The position numbers were made by a program, and so were the translations under genes. DNA of 30,652 nt. It comes from a virus. How positions within the stretch are numbered: position 1 is the first letter of the stretch; every line of letters starts with the position of its first letter. Location: positions 1 to 30,652 of the IMG/VR virus record IMGVR_UViG_3300025276_000136. One strand, 5' to 3'. This document shows positions 1 to 7,553 of this stretch, one piece after another. Under the pieces are notes generated by a model. The model made no database searches. It saw only the letters and a list, made by a program, of their open reading frames with translations, and had not been told where the DNA came from.

Positions 1-459
1 GGTGCTGCATGGTTTAAAGCTAAATACTTCAGAGACCCTCAGTTCCAAAGAAAAGCAGTAAGTTATGCAAGATGGTGTGATGAGTTATTCGCTGATCTCA
101 AAGTGCCATATTATATAGAAAACCCAGTGTCAGTCTTGTCAACAAAATGGCGTAAACCAGACTACCGTTTCCACCCATATGAATACGGTGGTTACATCAA
201 AGAAGGTGAAGAAGAACACCCACTATACCCTGAATACATAGCTCCAAGTGATGCATACTCTAAACGCACATGCTTGTGGACAGGTGGTGGGTTTGCAATG
301 CCAGCAAAGAATCCAGTAGCTTGTGAAAGTTACGGGTCAAGCACACAACATAGAAAACTTGGCGGCAAATCAATGAAAACTAAGAATATAAGAAGTGCAA
401 CTCCAAGGGGTTTTGCTGAAGCAATCTATCAAGCTAACAATTACAGAGGTGCAAAGTAA
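1..459 (+). CDS. C5-cytosine-methyltransferase-like protein, C-terminal part (5' partial)
   Basis: The frame is open from the first base of the window, so the true start lies upstream; a GTG at 103 is internal. Visible are about 152 C-terminal residues. The motif YIENPVSVLS (ENP, as in the ENV motif of C5 methyltransferases), followed by a KRTCLW block and a C-terminal RSATPRGFAEAI block, matches the C-terminal half of Dcm-like methyltransferases found in many phages, where an FG..KAT.LW block and an RS.T..GIA tail occur. The SAM-binding and catalytic Pro-Cys motifs would lie before the window, so activity cannot be judged. The likely role is modification of phage DNA, perhaps against host restriction. 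The stop is directly followed by the start of the next gene (taa-atg). Confidence 0.6.
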   Translation, partial: GAAWFKAKYFRDPQFQRKAVSYARWCDELFADLKVPYYIENPVSVLSTKWRKPDYRFHPYEYGGYIKEGEEEHPLYPEYIAPSDAYSKRTCLWTGGGFAMPAKNPVACESYGSSTQHRKLGGKSMKTKNIRSATPRGFAEAIYQANNYRGAK

Positions 460-705
460 ATGGATCCAACCATTGAGGAATCAGCAATAAACTCACAAAT
501 AAATGGTAACCACTACCTAGTCTTAGGTGTACAACCTCTTGAAGCTACGTATGCTAACTTCGGTTACGATGGTGTACGCGCATCTGTTTATACAAAAGTA
601 AATAAATACCTTACAAGAAGCAAAGGTTCACATCGACATGACCTTGAGAAAGCAATCCATGTATTGCAGATACAATTAGAATATCATAAGAAATATACTG
701 AATAA
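460..705 (+). CDS. DUF3310-type small protein (T7 gp1.7-like C-terminal domain)
   Basis: 81 residues. The core NGNHYLVLGVQPLEATYANF, then a V.KYLTR-like block (VNKYLTRSKGS) and LEKAIHVLQIQLEY, follows the DUF3310 pattern (HY...GIQP.E...., V.KY..R, ..DL.KA..YL). In T7, gp1.7 carries this kind of domain and has nucleoside monophosphate kinase activity; other phage members are uncharacterised. A nucleotide-metabolism role fits the neighbours (methyltransferase, ribonucleotide reductase). The ATG follows the previous stop without a gap, so translation is probably coupled. Family assignment is by motif resemblance only. Confidence 0.6.
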   Translation: MDPTIEESAINSQINGNHYLVLGVQPLEATYANFGYDGVRASVYTKVNKYLTRSKGSHRHDLEKAIHVLQIQLEYHKKYTE

Positions 706-780
706 TTGTAATAAAAAGATTAAGGCCAACTACGGTCTTAATCTAATTAATTTTATTAAACCGACAAAGAGGACTTGCTC
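706..780 (+). promoter_or_regulatory. Intergenic hairpin (717-744) upstream of the nucleotide-metabolism genes
   Basis: This is one of only two gaps over 50 bases inside the left arm. Bases 717-727 (agattaaggcc) pair with 734-744 (ggtcttaatct) to give an 11-bp stem with one G-T wobble and a 6-base loop. An AT-rich run (taattttatt) follows, so it could be a weak intrinsic terminator, an RNA-processing site or a hairpin promoter. The following aaaccgacaaagagga leads into the next gene; its aaagagga at 766-773 is the ribosome binding site for the ATG at 781. Confidence 0.4.
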
Positions 781-987
781 ATGGTTTTTGACACAAAGAC
801 ATGGCTTAAAGCAGTTGTAATAAACTATGACAGAGGTCAACCATACCTCCTACAATATGTTCTAAAAGAAAAAGAAATAGATAACTTAACAAACCTAATA
901 GATGCCTTAACAGATCTTAGAATAGCAGCCGCTATGGACGCAAGAGATAATAACGGTGGGTCTTTTAACAGCAGAGGTGATGAATGA
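781..987 (+). CDS. Hypothetical protein, 68 aa
   Basis: Start chosen at ATG 781, seven bases after the purine-rich aaagagga; an in-frame TTG at 775 sits too close to that site. The product is soluble-looking, with a Lys/Glu-rich centre, a Leu-rich helical stretch (IDNLTNLIDALTDLRIAAAM) and a polar Gly/Asn/Ser tail. I recognise no family. It overlaps the glutaredoxin start by four bases (atga), so it is read as part of the same translated block that feeds ribonucleotide reductase. Confidence 0.6.
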   Translation: MVFDTKTWLKAVVINYDRGQPYLLQYVLKEKEIDNLTNLIDALTDLRIAAAMDARDNNGGSFNSRGDE

Positions 988-1217
988 TTATAAAGTTTTA
1001 CACAAAAGGATGCCAACCATGTTATGCACTGACAACACTTCTGGATAATATGATGGTTGAATACGTGTCTTGCGACATAGAAGAAGAATGGGAAGTAGCT
1101 GCTAATAATAAAGTAATGAGTGTACCTACACTGTTAAACACTAAAACAGGTAAAAGACTTATAGGTTTCAAGAATGAAGAAAAAGTAAAGGAATTTCTAA
1201 ATGACAATAACAGTTGA
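984..1217 (+). CDS. Glutaredoxin / NrdH-like thioredoxin-fold protein
   Basis: 77 residues, the size of NrdH or glutaredoxin rather than full thioredoxin. The redox pair is C10-Q-P-C13 after a beta strand (MIIKFYTKGC), and the cis-proline loop is S47-V... written as MSVPTL with P48; both are hallmarks of the thioredoxin fold. It probably re-reduces the phage ribonucleotide reductase, whose gene starts inside its 3' end (17-base overlap), and whose large subunit ends in a CxxC pair. A second possibility is a T7-style polymerase processivity partner, but the short length and the position next to the reductase favour the reductant role. Confidence 0.85.
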   Translation: MIIKFYTKGCQPCYALTTLLDNMMVEYVSCDIEEEWEVAANNKVMSVPTLLNTKTGKRLIGFKNEEKVKEFLNDNNS

Positions 1218-2964
1218 TTACGAACGTAATAGTTTGCTTTCAGAACAAGCATACACACTCCTTAAGGACTACTATTGTCGTGAAGGTGAAGACCCACAAG
1301 ACGCATACGCTAGGGCAGCTATGGCATTTTGTAAGTCTGACTATGATCTAGCACAACGTATATATGACTATGCTAGTAAAAGTTGGTTTATGTTCAGCTC
1401 ACCTATCTTATCTAATGCCCCTGCACTCGGAGAAAAAGTACATGGTCTTCCTATTAGTTGTTTCTTATCTTACGTCCCTGATACTCTTGAAGGCCTTATT
1501 GGACACAGCACGGAATTACGGTGGCTATCCGTCAAAGGTGGAGGTGTTGGCGGTCATTGGTCTGACATTAGGTCTGTCAGTGATGTGGCTCCCTCTCCTA
1601 TACCCTTCTTAAAGACTGTCGATAGTGACATGACTGCTTACCGACAAGGTAAGACACGAAAAGGTTCTTATGCCGCTTACATAGACATAACACACCCAGA
1701 CATCATTGAGTTCATAAACATAAGAGTACCCACAGGTGGTGACCCTAATCGTAAAGCGTTCAATATTCACAACGCAGTAAACATTACTGATGAGTTTATG
1801 GATGCAGTCACATCAGGTAATACATGGGATCTAATAGACCCTAATGATAAAACAATACGAGATACATTACCTGCAAGAGAACTATGGGAACGTCTGATTG
1901 AGACAAGATTCCGTACTGGAGAACCATACCTTAACTTCATTGATGAAGCCAACAGGCATCTACCTGCAGAAATGCGTGAGAAAGGGTTAACTATCAAGGG
2001 TTCAAACCTTTGTAATGAAATTCATCTACCGACAAACGAAGATCGTACAGCAGTCTGTTGCCTGTCAAGTGTAAACCTTGAACACTACGAGGATTGGAAA
2101 GAAACCACTATGGTTGCTGACCTAATCACTATGCTAGATAATGTAATAAGCTTCTTTTGTTTCCATGCTCCCAAGGAACTACGCAAGGCTGTCTACAGTG
2201 CCACACAAGAGCGTTCTTTAGGACTAGGGGCAATGGGTTTCCACAGTGCATTACAACGTGTGGGGATACCTTGGGAGACCCCTATGGCTACTGCATACAA
2301 TACTGAGATGTTCACTCATATAAAAGCACAAGCAAGAGCAGCATCAGTGTACCTAGCAGAAGAACGTGGTTCATGTCCTGATGTAGATGGGATACGCAAC
2401 TCACACTTATTAGCAATAGCACCTAATGCCAACTCATCAATAATTGCTGGTTGCTCAGCATCAATAGAACCCCTTAAATCTAATGCATTCACACATCGTA
2501 CACGTGTAGGTGCACACCTTGTTGTAAACACTTATCTTGATAAAGTAATATTTGAATATGCAAACACATGGAAAGATAAATCTAAAGTTTGGATAGAAGA
2601 ACAATGGACTTCAATTATACTGAATGAAGGTAGTGTACAACACCTAGAATGGATGGAAGATTGGGACAAGCAGGTATTTAAGACTGCATTTGAACTTGAC
2701 CAACGATGGGTTATAGATCATGCAGCAACACGACAGCCCTTTATATGTCAGGGGCAGTCTGTTAATTTGTTCTTTCCTGCTGGAACCGACAAAGCGTACG
2801 TAAACGAAGTGCATATTCGTGCATTCAACAAGAAACTAAAGGGACTTTACTATCTTCGAACAAGTGCAGGTGCTAAGGCTGACACAGTAAGCTTCAAGCC
2901 TACCCGTGTAGCACTAAAAGACTACGCAACTGAAGAAGATGAGTGCCTATCATGCCAAGGATAA
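1201..2964 (+). CDS. nrdA: Ribonucleoside-diphosphate reductase, large (alpha) subunit, class I
   Basis: 587 residues. It reduces ribonucleotides to deoxyribonucleotides for phage DNA synthesis. Catalytic signatures are visible: the first active-site cysteine C87 in GLPISCFLS, the thiyl-radical cysteine in SNLCNEI (N269, C271, E273), the second active-site cysteine in AVCCLSS (C286), a KGGGVGGHWSDIR glycine-rich block, and a C-terminal redox pair C582-L-S-C585 two residues from the end. E. coli NrdA has about 760 residues; this one lacks the N-terminal ATP-cone, as in many phage enzymes, so dATP feedback inhibition through that domain should be absent. It starts inside the glutaredoxin gene and is followed seven bases later by the small subunit. 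Confidence 0.95.
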   Translation: MTITVDYERNSLLSEQAYTLLKDYYCREGEDPQDAYARAAMAFCKSDYDLAQRIYDYASKSWFMFSSPILSNAPALGEKVHGLPISCFLSYVPDTLEGLIGHSTELRWLSVKGGGVGGHWSDIRSVSDVAPSPIPFLKTVDSDMTAYRQGKTRKGSYAAYIDITHPDIIEFINIRVPTGGDPNRKAFNIHNAVNITDEFMDAVTSGNTWDLIDPNDKTIRDTLPARELWERLIETRFRTGEPYLNFIDEANRHLPAEMREKGLTIKGSNLCNEIHLPTNEDRTAVCCLSSVNLEHYEDWKETTMVADLITMLDNVISFFCFHAPKELRKAVYSATQERSLGLGAMGFHSALQRVGIPWETPMATAYNTEMFTHIKAQARAASVYLAEERGSCPDVDGIRNSHLLAIAPNANSSIIAGCSASIEPLKSNAFTHRTRVGAHLVVNTYLDKVIFEYANTWKDKSKVWIEEQWTSIILNEGSVQHLEWMEDWDKQVFKTAFELDQRWVIDHAATRQPFICQGQSVNLFFPAGTDKAYVNEVHIRAFNKKLKGLYYLRTSAGAKADTVSFKPTRVALKDYATEEDECLSCQG

Positions 2965-2971
2965 TTAATAA

Positions 2972-3925
2972 ATGAGCTTACTAACTGCATCACCAGCCTT
3001 TAAACCCTTTAACTACACTAGCTTTGTCACTCAAGCAATTGAACATGACAAGTTACATTGGGGTGAATGGGAGTGTGATCTTAATGAGGACGTAACACAG
3101 TGGAAATCTGGGAAGATTACTCCATCTGAGAAGAACTTTATCACCCAAATCCTACGATTATTTACACAATCTGATGTAATTGTAGGTGGTAGTTACGTAG
3201 ATGTGTTCCTACCTCGCATTAAAAACAACGAAGCACGTATGATGATGCTATCTTTCGCACAACGAGAGACAATTCACATGAGATCTTATGCATTACTGAA
3301 CGACACCTTAGGTTTTGCAGAGTCAGAGTACGCAGCATTCCTAGAATATGAAGCAATGGCAGAAAAACTTGAGTTCATGCAGACATTTGACCCAGATACT
3401 AAGCAAGGCTTAGCTAAAGCACTGGCACAAACTGTATGTAACGAAGGTATGTCTCTGTTTTCTGCCTTTGTGATGCTCTTAAACTTCCAAAGGTATGGTA
3501 AGCTTAAGGGAATGTGTGAGATTGTGGAGTGGTCTATTCGTGATGAGACAATGCATGTCACAGGTATGACTGAGTTGTTCCGAACATACACACATGAAAA
3601 CCCGGAGGTTGTAAATGATGAGTTTAAACTATCTATCTATGAAATGTACCGAACTGCGGTCCAACTTGAAGACAAAGTTATTGACCTTGCGTTTGAAATG
3701 GGAGCTATGGAAGGTCTTACAGCAGAAGAAGTCAAGCTCTATATTCGATATATCGCGGACAGACGACTAACAAACCTAGGACTTAAACCAAACTGGAATA
3801 TAGAAGAGAACCCACTGCCTTGGCTTGATTGGGTTTTAAATGGTGACAGTTTTAAGAACTTCTTTGAAGGTCGAGTTACCGATTACTCAGCAGATGGAAT
3901 GTCTGGCTCCTCTTGGGGCTGGTAG
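2972..3925 (+). CDS. nrdB: Ribonucleoside-diphosphate reductase, small (beta) subunit, class I
   Basis: 317 residues of ferritin-like fold. It generates the tyrosyl radical and passes it to the large subunit. Diiron ligands match E. coli NrdB: D68 (TQSDVIVGGS), E99 and H102 in RETIHMRSY, E158 (CNEGMSLFSA), E192 and H195 in IRDETMHVTG. The radical tyrosine is kept as Y106 four residues after H102, so a classic Tyr-radical enzyme is predicted, not a Phe-type Mn/Fe one. The C-terminus (SGSSWGW) would be the alpha-binding tail. The ribosome binding site aagga lies in the last codons of nrdA, nine bases before the ATG. Confidence 0.95.
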   Translation: MSLLTASPAFKPFNYTSFVTQAIEHDKLHWGEWECDLNEDVTQWKSGKITPSEKNFITQILRLFTQSDVIVGGSYVDVFLPRIKNNEARMMMLSFAQRETIHMRSYALLNDTLGFAESEYAAFLEYEAMAEKLEFMQTFDPDTKQGLAKALAQTVCNEGMSLFSAFVMLLNFQRYGKLKGMCEIVEWSIRDETMHVTGMTELFRTYTHENPEVVNDEFKLSIYEMYRTAVQLEDKVIDLAFEMGAMEGLTAEEVKLYIRYIADRRLTNLGLKPNWNIEENPLPWLDWVLNGDSFKNFFEGRVTDYSADGMSGSSWGW

Positions 3926-3986
3926 AATAAATAATTGACCTAAGCAAGGTCACTGTAAACTGCTTAACGGTCTGGGAGGACTGACT
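3926..3986 (+). promoter_or_regulatory. Intergenic leader with a 6-bp hairpin before DNA polymerase
   Basis: The second of the two larger gaps in the left arm. Bases 3936-3941 (tgacct) and 3947-3952 (aggtca) form a perfect 6-bp stem with a 5-base loop (aagca). Further on, gggagga (about 3975-3981) is a strong ribosome binding site for the ATG at 3987. No T-run follows the hairpin, so it is not a simple terminator; a promoter or mRNA-stability role is possible but unproven. Confidence 0.35.
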
Positions 3987-5840
3987 ATGACAACTAAATT
4001 GATTTGGGATCTAGAAACTAACGGACTTATCCCTGAAGTAAACAAGATATGGTGTCTTGTAATGCAAGATATTACCACAAAAGACATCTTCTCTTACTCA
4101 GATTACGATGAGAACCTACCTTCACTAGCCGAAGGTCTCCAGAAGCTCTTAGAAGCTGACCTAATAGCAGGTCACAACATAATTGGATATGACCTACCAG
4201 TTCTTAAAAGACTCCTAGGATGGGAACCTAGGCCCTCTCAGACTGTATGGGATACACTGCTAATGTCACAGCTATGTATGTTCCAACGCACACACAGGCA
4301 TGGCCTTGCAGGTTGGGGTGAGTTCTTCAAGTATCCAAAAGGAGATTACAACGATTGGACTAACTACAACCAAGAGATGCTTACATATTGTATACAAGAC
4401 GTTACATTAAACACGTTAGTATACGAAAGACTATCAAGAGAAGCGTCAATACAAATCAAAGCACGTCCTCAGTTCAAGCAAGCTTTAAACCTAGAGCATG
4501 ACTTTGCAGTAGTTAATGCAGAGATCACTGCTAAAGGTTGGAAGTTCAACATGCCTAAAGCTAAGGAACTTAAACGTGAACTAACATGGAAGCTACATGC
4601 TATAGAAGATGAGCTTGAGCCACAGTTAGGTAGTGTATGTATGCTTAAAGGTAGTAAAGAAGTAGATAAGATTGTTAAGAAGAATGGTGACTACTACAAA
4701 CTCATAACCGATTGGTATGATTTAGATGTAACCACTAAAGCTTCTGATAGTTTTATCACAGGACCTTTCTCTCGTATAGAGTTCAGTGAAGTACGGCTAG
4801 GTCAATTAGCAGAAGTAAAGAAGTACCTCTCTGATATTGGCTGGAAGCCTGACGATTGGACCTTTAAGAAAGTAGCAGGTAAGTGGATCAAGATGTCCCC
4901 GAAGCTAACAGACAGCTCCTTAGAGCCTCTAGGTATCGTTGGCAGTATGATCAGTGACTACTACATGCTACGTCAAAGGTTATCTATGGTTGATAACTGG
5001 ATAGAGATGGTAGCTAAGTGGGGTGATGGTAGGCTACATGGTGATATGTTTACCATAGGTACACCTTCATTCCGTTGTCGTCATCGTGGCATTGTTAACA
5101 TACCCGGAGTACACTCAGAGTACGGTAAAGACCTAAGAGCTTTACTTACATGTGAGCGTGGTCATAGGTTAGTGGGTGCTGACTCTGCTGGTAATCAATT
5201 CAGAGGTCTAGCACACTACATGGGTGATGATAAGTTTACATCCTCTGTAGTTGTGGGTAAAGAATCTGATGGAACTGATGCCCACTCTCGCAATGCTGAT
5301 ATCCTTGGTATCTCAAGGACAAAAGCTAAGAGCTTTATATATGCTTACTTATTTGGCGCAGGTGTGGCTAAGCTTGGTGAAGTTATCACTGGACTTAAGT
5401 CACCTAAAGCTGGTAAAGCAGCAGATGCTAAGTTCAAAGCAGCGTTCCCTAAGCTAAAGGATCTCAAAGACTCCTTGGTATCTGAGTACAATCACAACAA
5501 GATGAAGACCGGGATTGGCTTTATCATAGGCGCTGATGGTAGGCGAGTTGTTGTAAGCTCAGAACACCAACTACTTAACTACTTACTTCAAACACTAGAG
5601 GGTATCACCTGCAAGTCTGCATTAGTGTACCAGTACAAGAAGATTAAAGAGTTAGGTATCGAAGGTACATACCCTATCTTGTTTTATCATGACGAGACTG
5701 CATGGGTTACGCCTACTAAACATGCTAAAACTGTACTAGATATATCTGTAGCTGGATTCCGTGAGGGACCTAAGTCTGTGGGTGTTACCTGTATGGACGG
5801 AGATGGGAAGATCGGTATTAATTATGCAGAAATACATTAA
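3987..5840 (+). CDS. T7-like family A DNA polymerase with 3'-5' exonuclease
   Basis: 617 residues (T7 gp5 has 704). N-terminal proofreading exonuclease: D8 and E10 in WDLETNGL, D69 in GHNIIGYDL, and Y134/D138 in YCIQD. Polymerase: motif A starts at D399 in GADSAGNQFRGLAH; motif B is RTKAKSFIYAYLFGAG with R444, K448 and Y452; motif C is H568-D569-E570. The last residues (GDGKIGINYAEIH) align with the T7 gp5 C-terminus. The residue at the Klenow F762 / T7 Y526 position is Tyr. The motif A Glu (T7 E480, Klenow E710) is replaced by Gln (Q404), which is unusual. I see no clear large thioredoxin-binding insertion in the thumb. The HNH gene starts within its last 17 bases. Confidence 0.95.
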   Translation: MTTKLIWDLETNGLIPEVNKIWCLVMQDITTKDIFSYSDYDENLPSLAEGLQKLLEADLIAGHNIIGYDLPVLKRLLGWEPRPSQTVWDTLLMSQLCMFQRTHRHGLAGWGEFFKYPKGDYNDWTNYNQEMLTYCIQDVTLNTLVYERLSREASIQIKARPQFKQALNLEHDFAVVNAEITAKGWKFNMPKAKELKRELTWKLHAIEDELEPQLGSVCMLKGSKEVDKIVKKNGDYYKLITDWYDLDVTTKASDSFITGPFSRIEFSEVRLGQLAEVKKYLSDIGWKPDDWTFKKVAGKWIKMSPKLTDSSLEPLGIVGSMISDYYMLRQRLSMVDNWIEMVAKWGDGRLHGDMFTIGTPSFRCRHRGIVNIPGVHSEYGKDLRALLTCERGHRLVGADSAGNQFRGLAHYMGDDKFTSSVVVGKESDGTDAHSRNADILGISRTKAKSFIYAYLFGAGVAKLGEVITGLKSPKAGKAADAKFKAAFPKLKDLKDSLVSEYNHNKMKTGIGFIIGADGRRVVVSSEHQLLNYLLQTLEGITCKSALVYQYKKIKELGIEGTYPILFYHDETAWVTPTKHAKTVLDISVAGFREGPKSVGVTCMDGDGKIGINYAEIH

Positions 5841-6300
5841 TAAAAAGTGCATTAAATGTCTTATACCTTTAGAGTCGGGTGTAAACATAGCTGAAGGTAG
5901 ACTTAAAATCTCAGACTACAAGTGTAAGGAATGCCGTAATGCCTATGGTAGGAAACGACACCATGCTGTAAGGATAGGGACTCCAGAAGCTAAAGCTAAA
6001 GAACTTGCAAGGCAGACACAGTGGAAAATAGATAACCACGGATACGTCTGTCACATAAACAACCTAAGGTACGTTAAGAAGAAGCAGAGGATGCCCTCAT
6101 GGGCAGACCCTGATGCTATACGAAAGATATACGAGGACTGTGCAGCTCTTAACAAGAAGCATGGGCCTCGTTCATATCATGTAGACCACATAGTACCCTT
6201 ACAAGGTAAGAATGTATCAGGGTTTCATGTAGAGTATAATTTACAGATCCTAAAAGCATCTGACAATCTAGCAAAGAGTAACAACTATGTTCAACAATAA
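5824..6300 (+). CDS. HNH endonuclease with N-terminal zinc ribbon
   Basis: 158 residues from ATG 5824, which overlaps the polymerase stop by 17 bases; an in-frame GTG at 5761 lies deep in the polymerase and is less likely. Two CxxC pairs (C9/C12 and C34/C37) form a probable zinc ribbon. The C-terminal HNH core is YHVDHIVPLQGK (H119, D121, H122), then N139 in EYNLQIL and the N148/K151/N153 tail. It could be a free-standing homing-type nuclease lodged between replication genes or a recombination/packaging nuclease; the T4 endonuclease VII signature is not present. Its 3' end overlaps the exonuclease gene by 14 bases. Confidence 0.8.
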   Translation: MQKYINKKCIKCLIPLESGVNIAEGRLKISDYKCKECRNAYGRKRHHAVRIGTPEAKAKELARQTQWKIDNHGYVCHINNLRYVKKKQRMPSWADPDAIRKIYEDCAALNKKHGPRSYHVDHIVPLQGKNVSGFHVEYNLQILKASDNLAKSNNYVQQ

Positions 6301-7069
6301 CGATGCAGTCTTTACTATGTTTAGTAAAAGTTGTATGGAAGAAGAGATGGAGTACGACAAGTGTTTCATAGACGCTGACTCAATCATCTTTCGTATAGCA
6401 GTAACAACAGACTCAGTCACACAAGCAAAGTCATACTTTGATAAGGCACTTGATGCCATCATGCGTGACACTGGAAGTATCAAAGGTTACGTAGCTGTCA
6501 AAGGTAAAGGTAACTTCAGGTACGGTATCTCTGAGGACTACAAAGGTAACCGAAGTAAGTCCGAGATAGATCCTCAAGTAGCTGAAAGACGTAATGCAGT
6601 TACCGAGTACGCTTGGGAAACAGGTTGCTTCAAGTCAGATAACTGTGAGGCAGATGATGTTGTGTCTATCTGGGCGCAAGAAGCTTACGAAGCTGGTGAG
6701 CATTATGTCATAGCACATATCGACAAGGACATTGACATGGTCCCCGGTTGGCATTACAACTTCAACAAGAAGACACAATACTTTATTGACGCTGACCAAG
6801 GTCATTATAAAATGTGTATACAAATGCTTACAGGTGACAGCACAGATAACATTCATGGACTTAAGGGCATAGGCCCTAAGAAAGCCGAGAAGATCTTACA
6901 AGGTGTAGCCACTGAAGATATGCTTGAGACTGTTGCTAACACATGGCGTGACCACCATCCACGTGAGTGGAAGGGTATGCTTGAGACCTGCTTTAACTTA
7001 CTGTACATGCGCAGGAATTGGGATGGGTTTCGTAGGTTAACTATTGAAGAGGTATTTGTTAATGAGTAA
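6287..7069 (+). CDS. 5'-3' exonuclease (FEN / T7 gp6-like)
   Basis: 260 residues. It would degrade 5' ends of DNA or RNA-DNA, removing RNA primers and supporting host-DNA breakdown or recombination. Acidic metal-binding clusters of the PIN/FEN fold are visible: FIDADSIIF (D29, D31), CEADDVVSIW (E121, D123, D124), HIDKDIDMVPG (D146, D148) and LTGDSTDNIHG (D184, D187). These are followed by the helix-3-turn-helix GLKGIGPKKAEKIL (191-204). The start at 6287 is the first ATG, but ATGs a little later (M17, M21) are also possible because the conserved part begins near residue 25. It overlaps both neighbouring nuclease genes. Confidence 0.9.
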   Translation: MFNNNDAVFTMFSKSCMEEEMEYDKCFIDADSIIFRIAVTTDSVTQAKSYFDKALDAIMRDTGSIKGYVAVKGKGNFRYGISEDYKGNRSKSEIDPQVAERRNAVTEYAWETGCFKSDNCEADDVVSIWAQEAYEAGEHYVIAHIDKDIDMVPGWHYNFNKKTQYFIDADQGHYKMCIQMLTGDSTDNIHGLKGIGPKKAEKILQGVATEDMLETVANTWRDHHPREWKGMLETCFNLLYMRRNWDGFRRLTIEEVFVNE

Positions 7070-7553
7070 ACCCTTAGGACACTGGGACTACAAAGGAGAT
7101 CCATTTGTTGTTGACGATTACTTTGGTTTCATATATCTTATAACTGTATCTGTACCTGACGGTAATCCAATAAGATACGTAGGTAAGAAACAGTTCCATT
7201 CATATAAGAAAACCAAGAGAGACAAAGAGTCTAACTGGAAATCGTACACAAGCTCCTCCAAACATATCAATGAACTCATAAGAAATGGCTCTGTATTGTC
7301 ATACGAAATGATTCAATTGTTTGAAACAAGAGGTGGCTTGTCAGCAGCAGAGTGTAAAGTTCAATGGTACTTAGATGTTCTCACAGAGAAATGCCTGTTA
7401 GGTGTGCCTCTGTATTTAAACAGACAAATAGGTGCAATTAAATTCATTCCAAAAGAAGCAATATCAGATGAAACAAAAACAAGACTTGACGAAATCTACA
7501 GAAGTGGAAGACTACTTATTGAAGCCAAAGGAGAAGAAACAACAAAGACTTGA
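7062..7553 (+). CDS. GIY-YIG-like endonuclease (SegE-like)
   Basis: 163 residues from ATG 7062, which overlaps the exonuclease stop by 8 bases; gaagagg (7046-7052) nine bases upstream is the ribosome binding site, so the in-frame TTG at 7044 is not needed. The N-terminal half shows a degenerate GIY-YIG core: GFIYLIT, then IRYVGKKQFHSY, followed by NWKSYTSSSKHINELI and an E-rich helix (SAAECKVQWYLDVL). This resembles the SegE-type free-standing homing nucleases of T-even phages and similar proteins in other phages. A structural role in recombination, replacing the T7 gp3 resolvase, is an alternative. Catalytic residues are not certain by eye. Confidence 0.65.
   Translation: MSKPLGHWDYKGDPFVVDDYFGFIYLITVSVPDGNPIRYVGKKQFHSYKKTKRDKESNWKSYTSSSKHINELIRNGSVLSYEMIQLFETRGGLSAAECKVQWYLDVLTEKCLLGVPLYLNRQIGAIKFIPKEAISDETKTRLDEIYRSGRLLIEAKGEETTKT

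Noticed and set aside
775-987. TTG start at 775 for the 68-aa gene
   Set aside because: The ATG at 781 has a well-placed aaagagga; the TTG would leave only one to two bases from it.
1631-1651. Hairpin cttacc-gacaa-ggtaag inside nrdA as a promoter
   Set aside because: A 6-bp stem with 5-base loop in coding sequence is expected several times by chance in 30 kb, and no gene starts downstream nearby.
5761-5823. GTG start for the HNH gene, 63 bases inside the polymerase frame
   Set aside because: The first 21 residues have no similarity to the family, and ATG 5824 starts right before the zinc-ribbon part.
5824-6300. T4 endonuclease VII for the HNH gene
   Set aside because: The zinc-ribbon and HVDHIVPL...N layout is general HNH; the LDHDH-type signature of endonuclease VII is missing.
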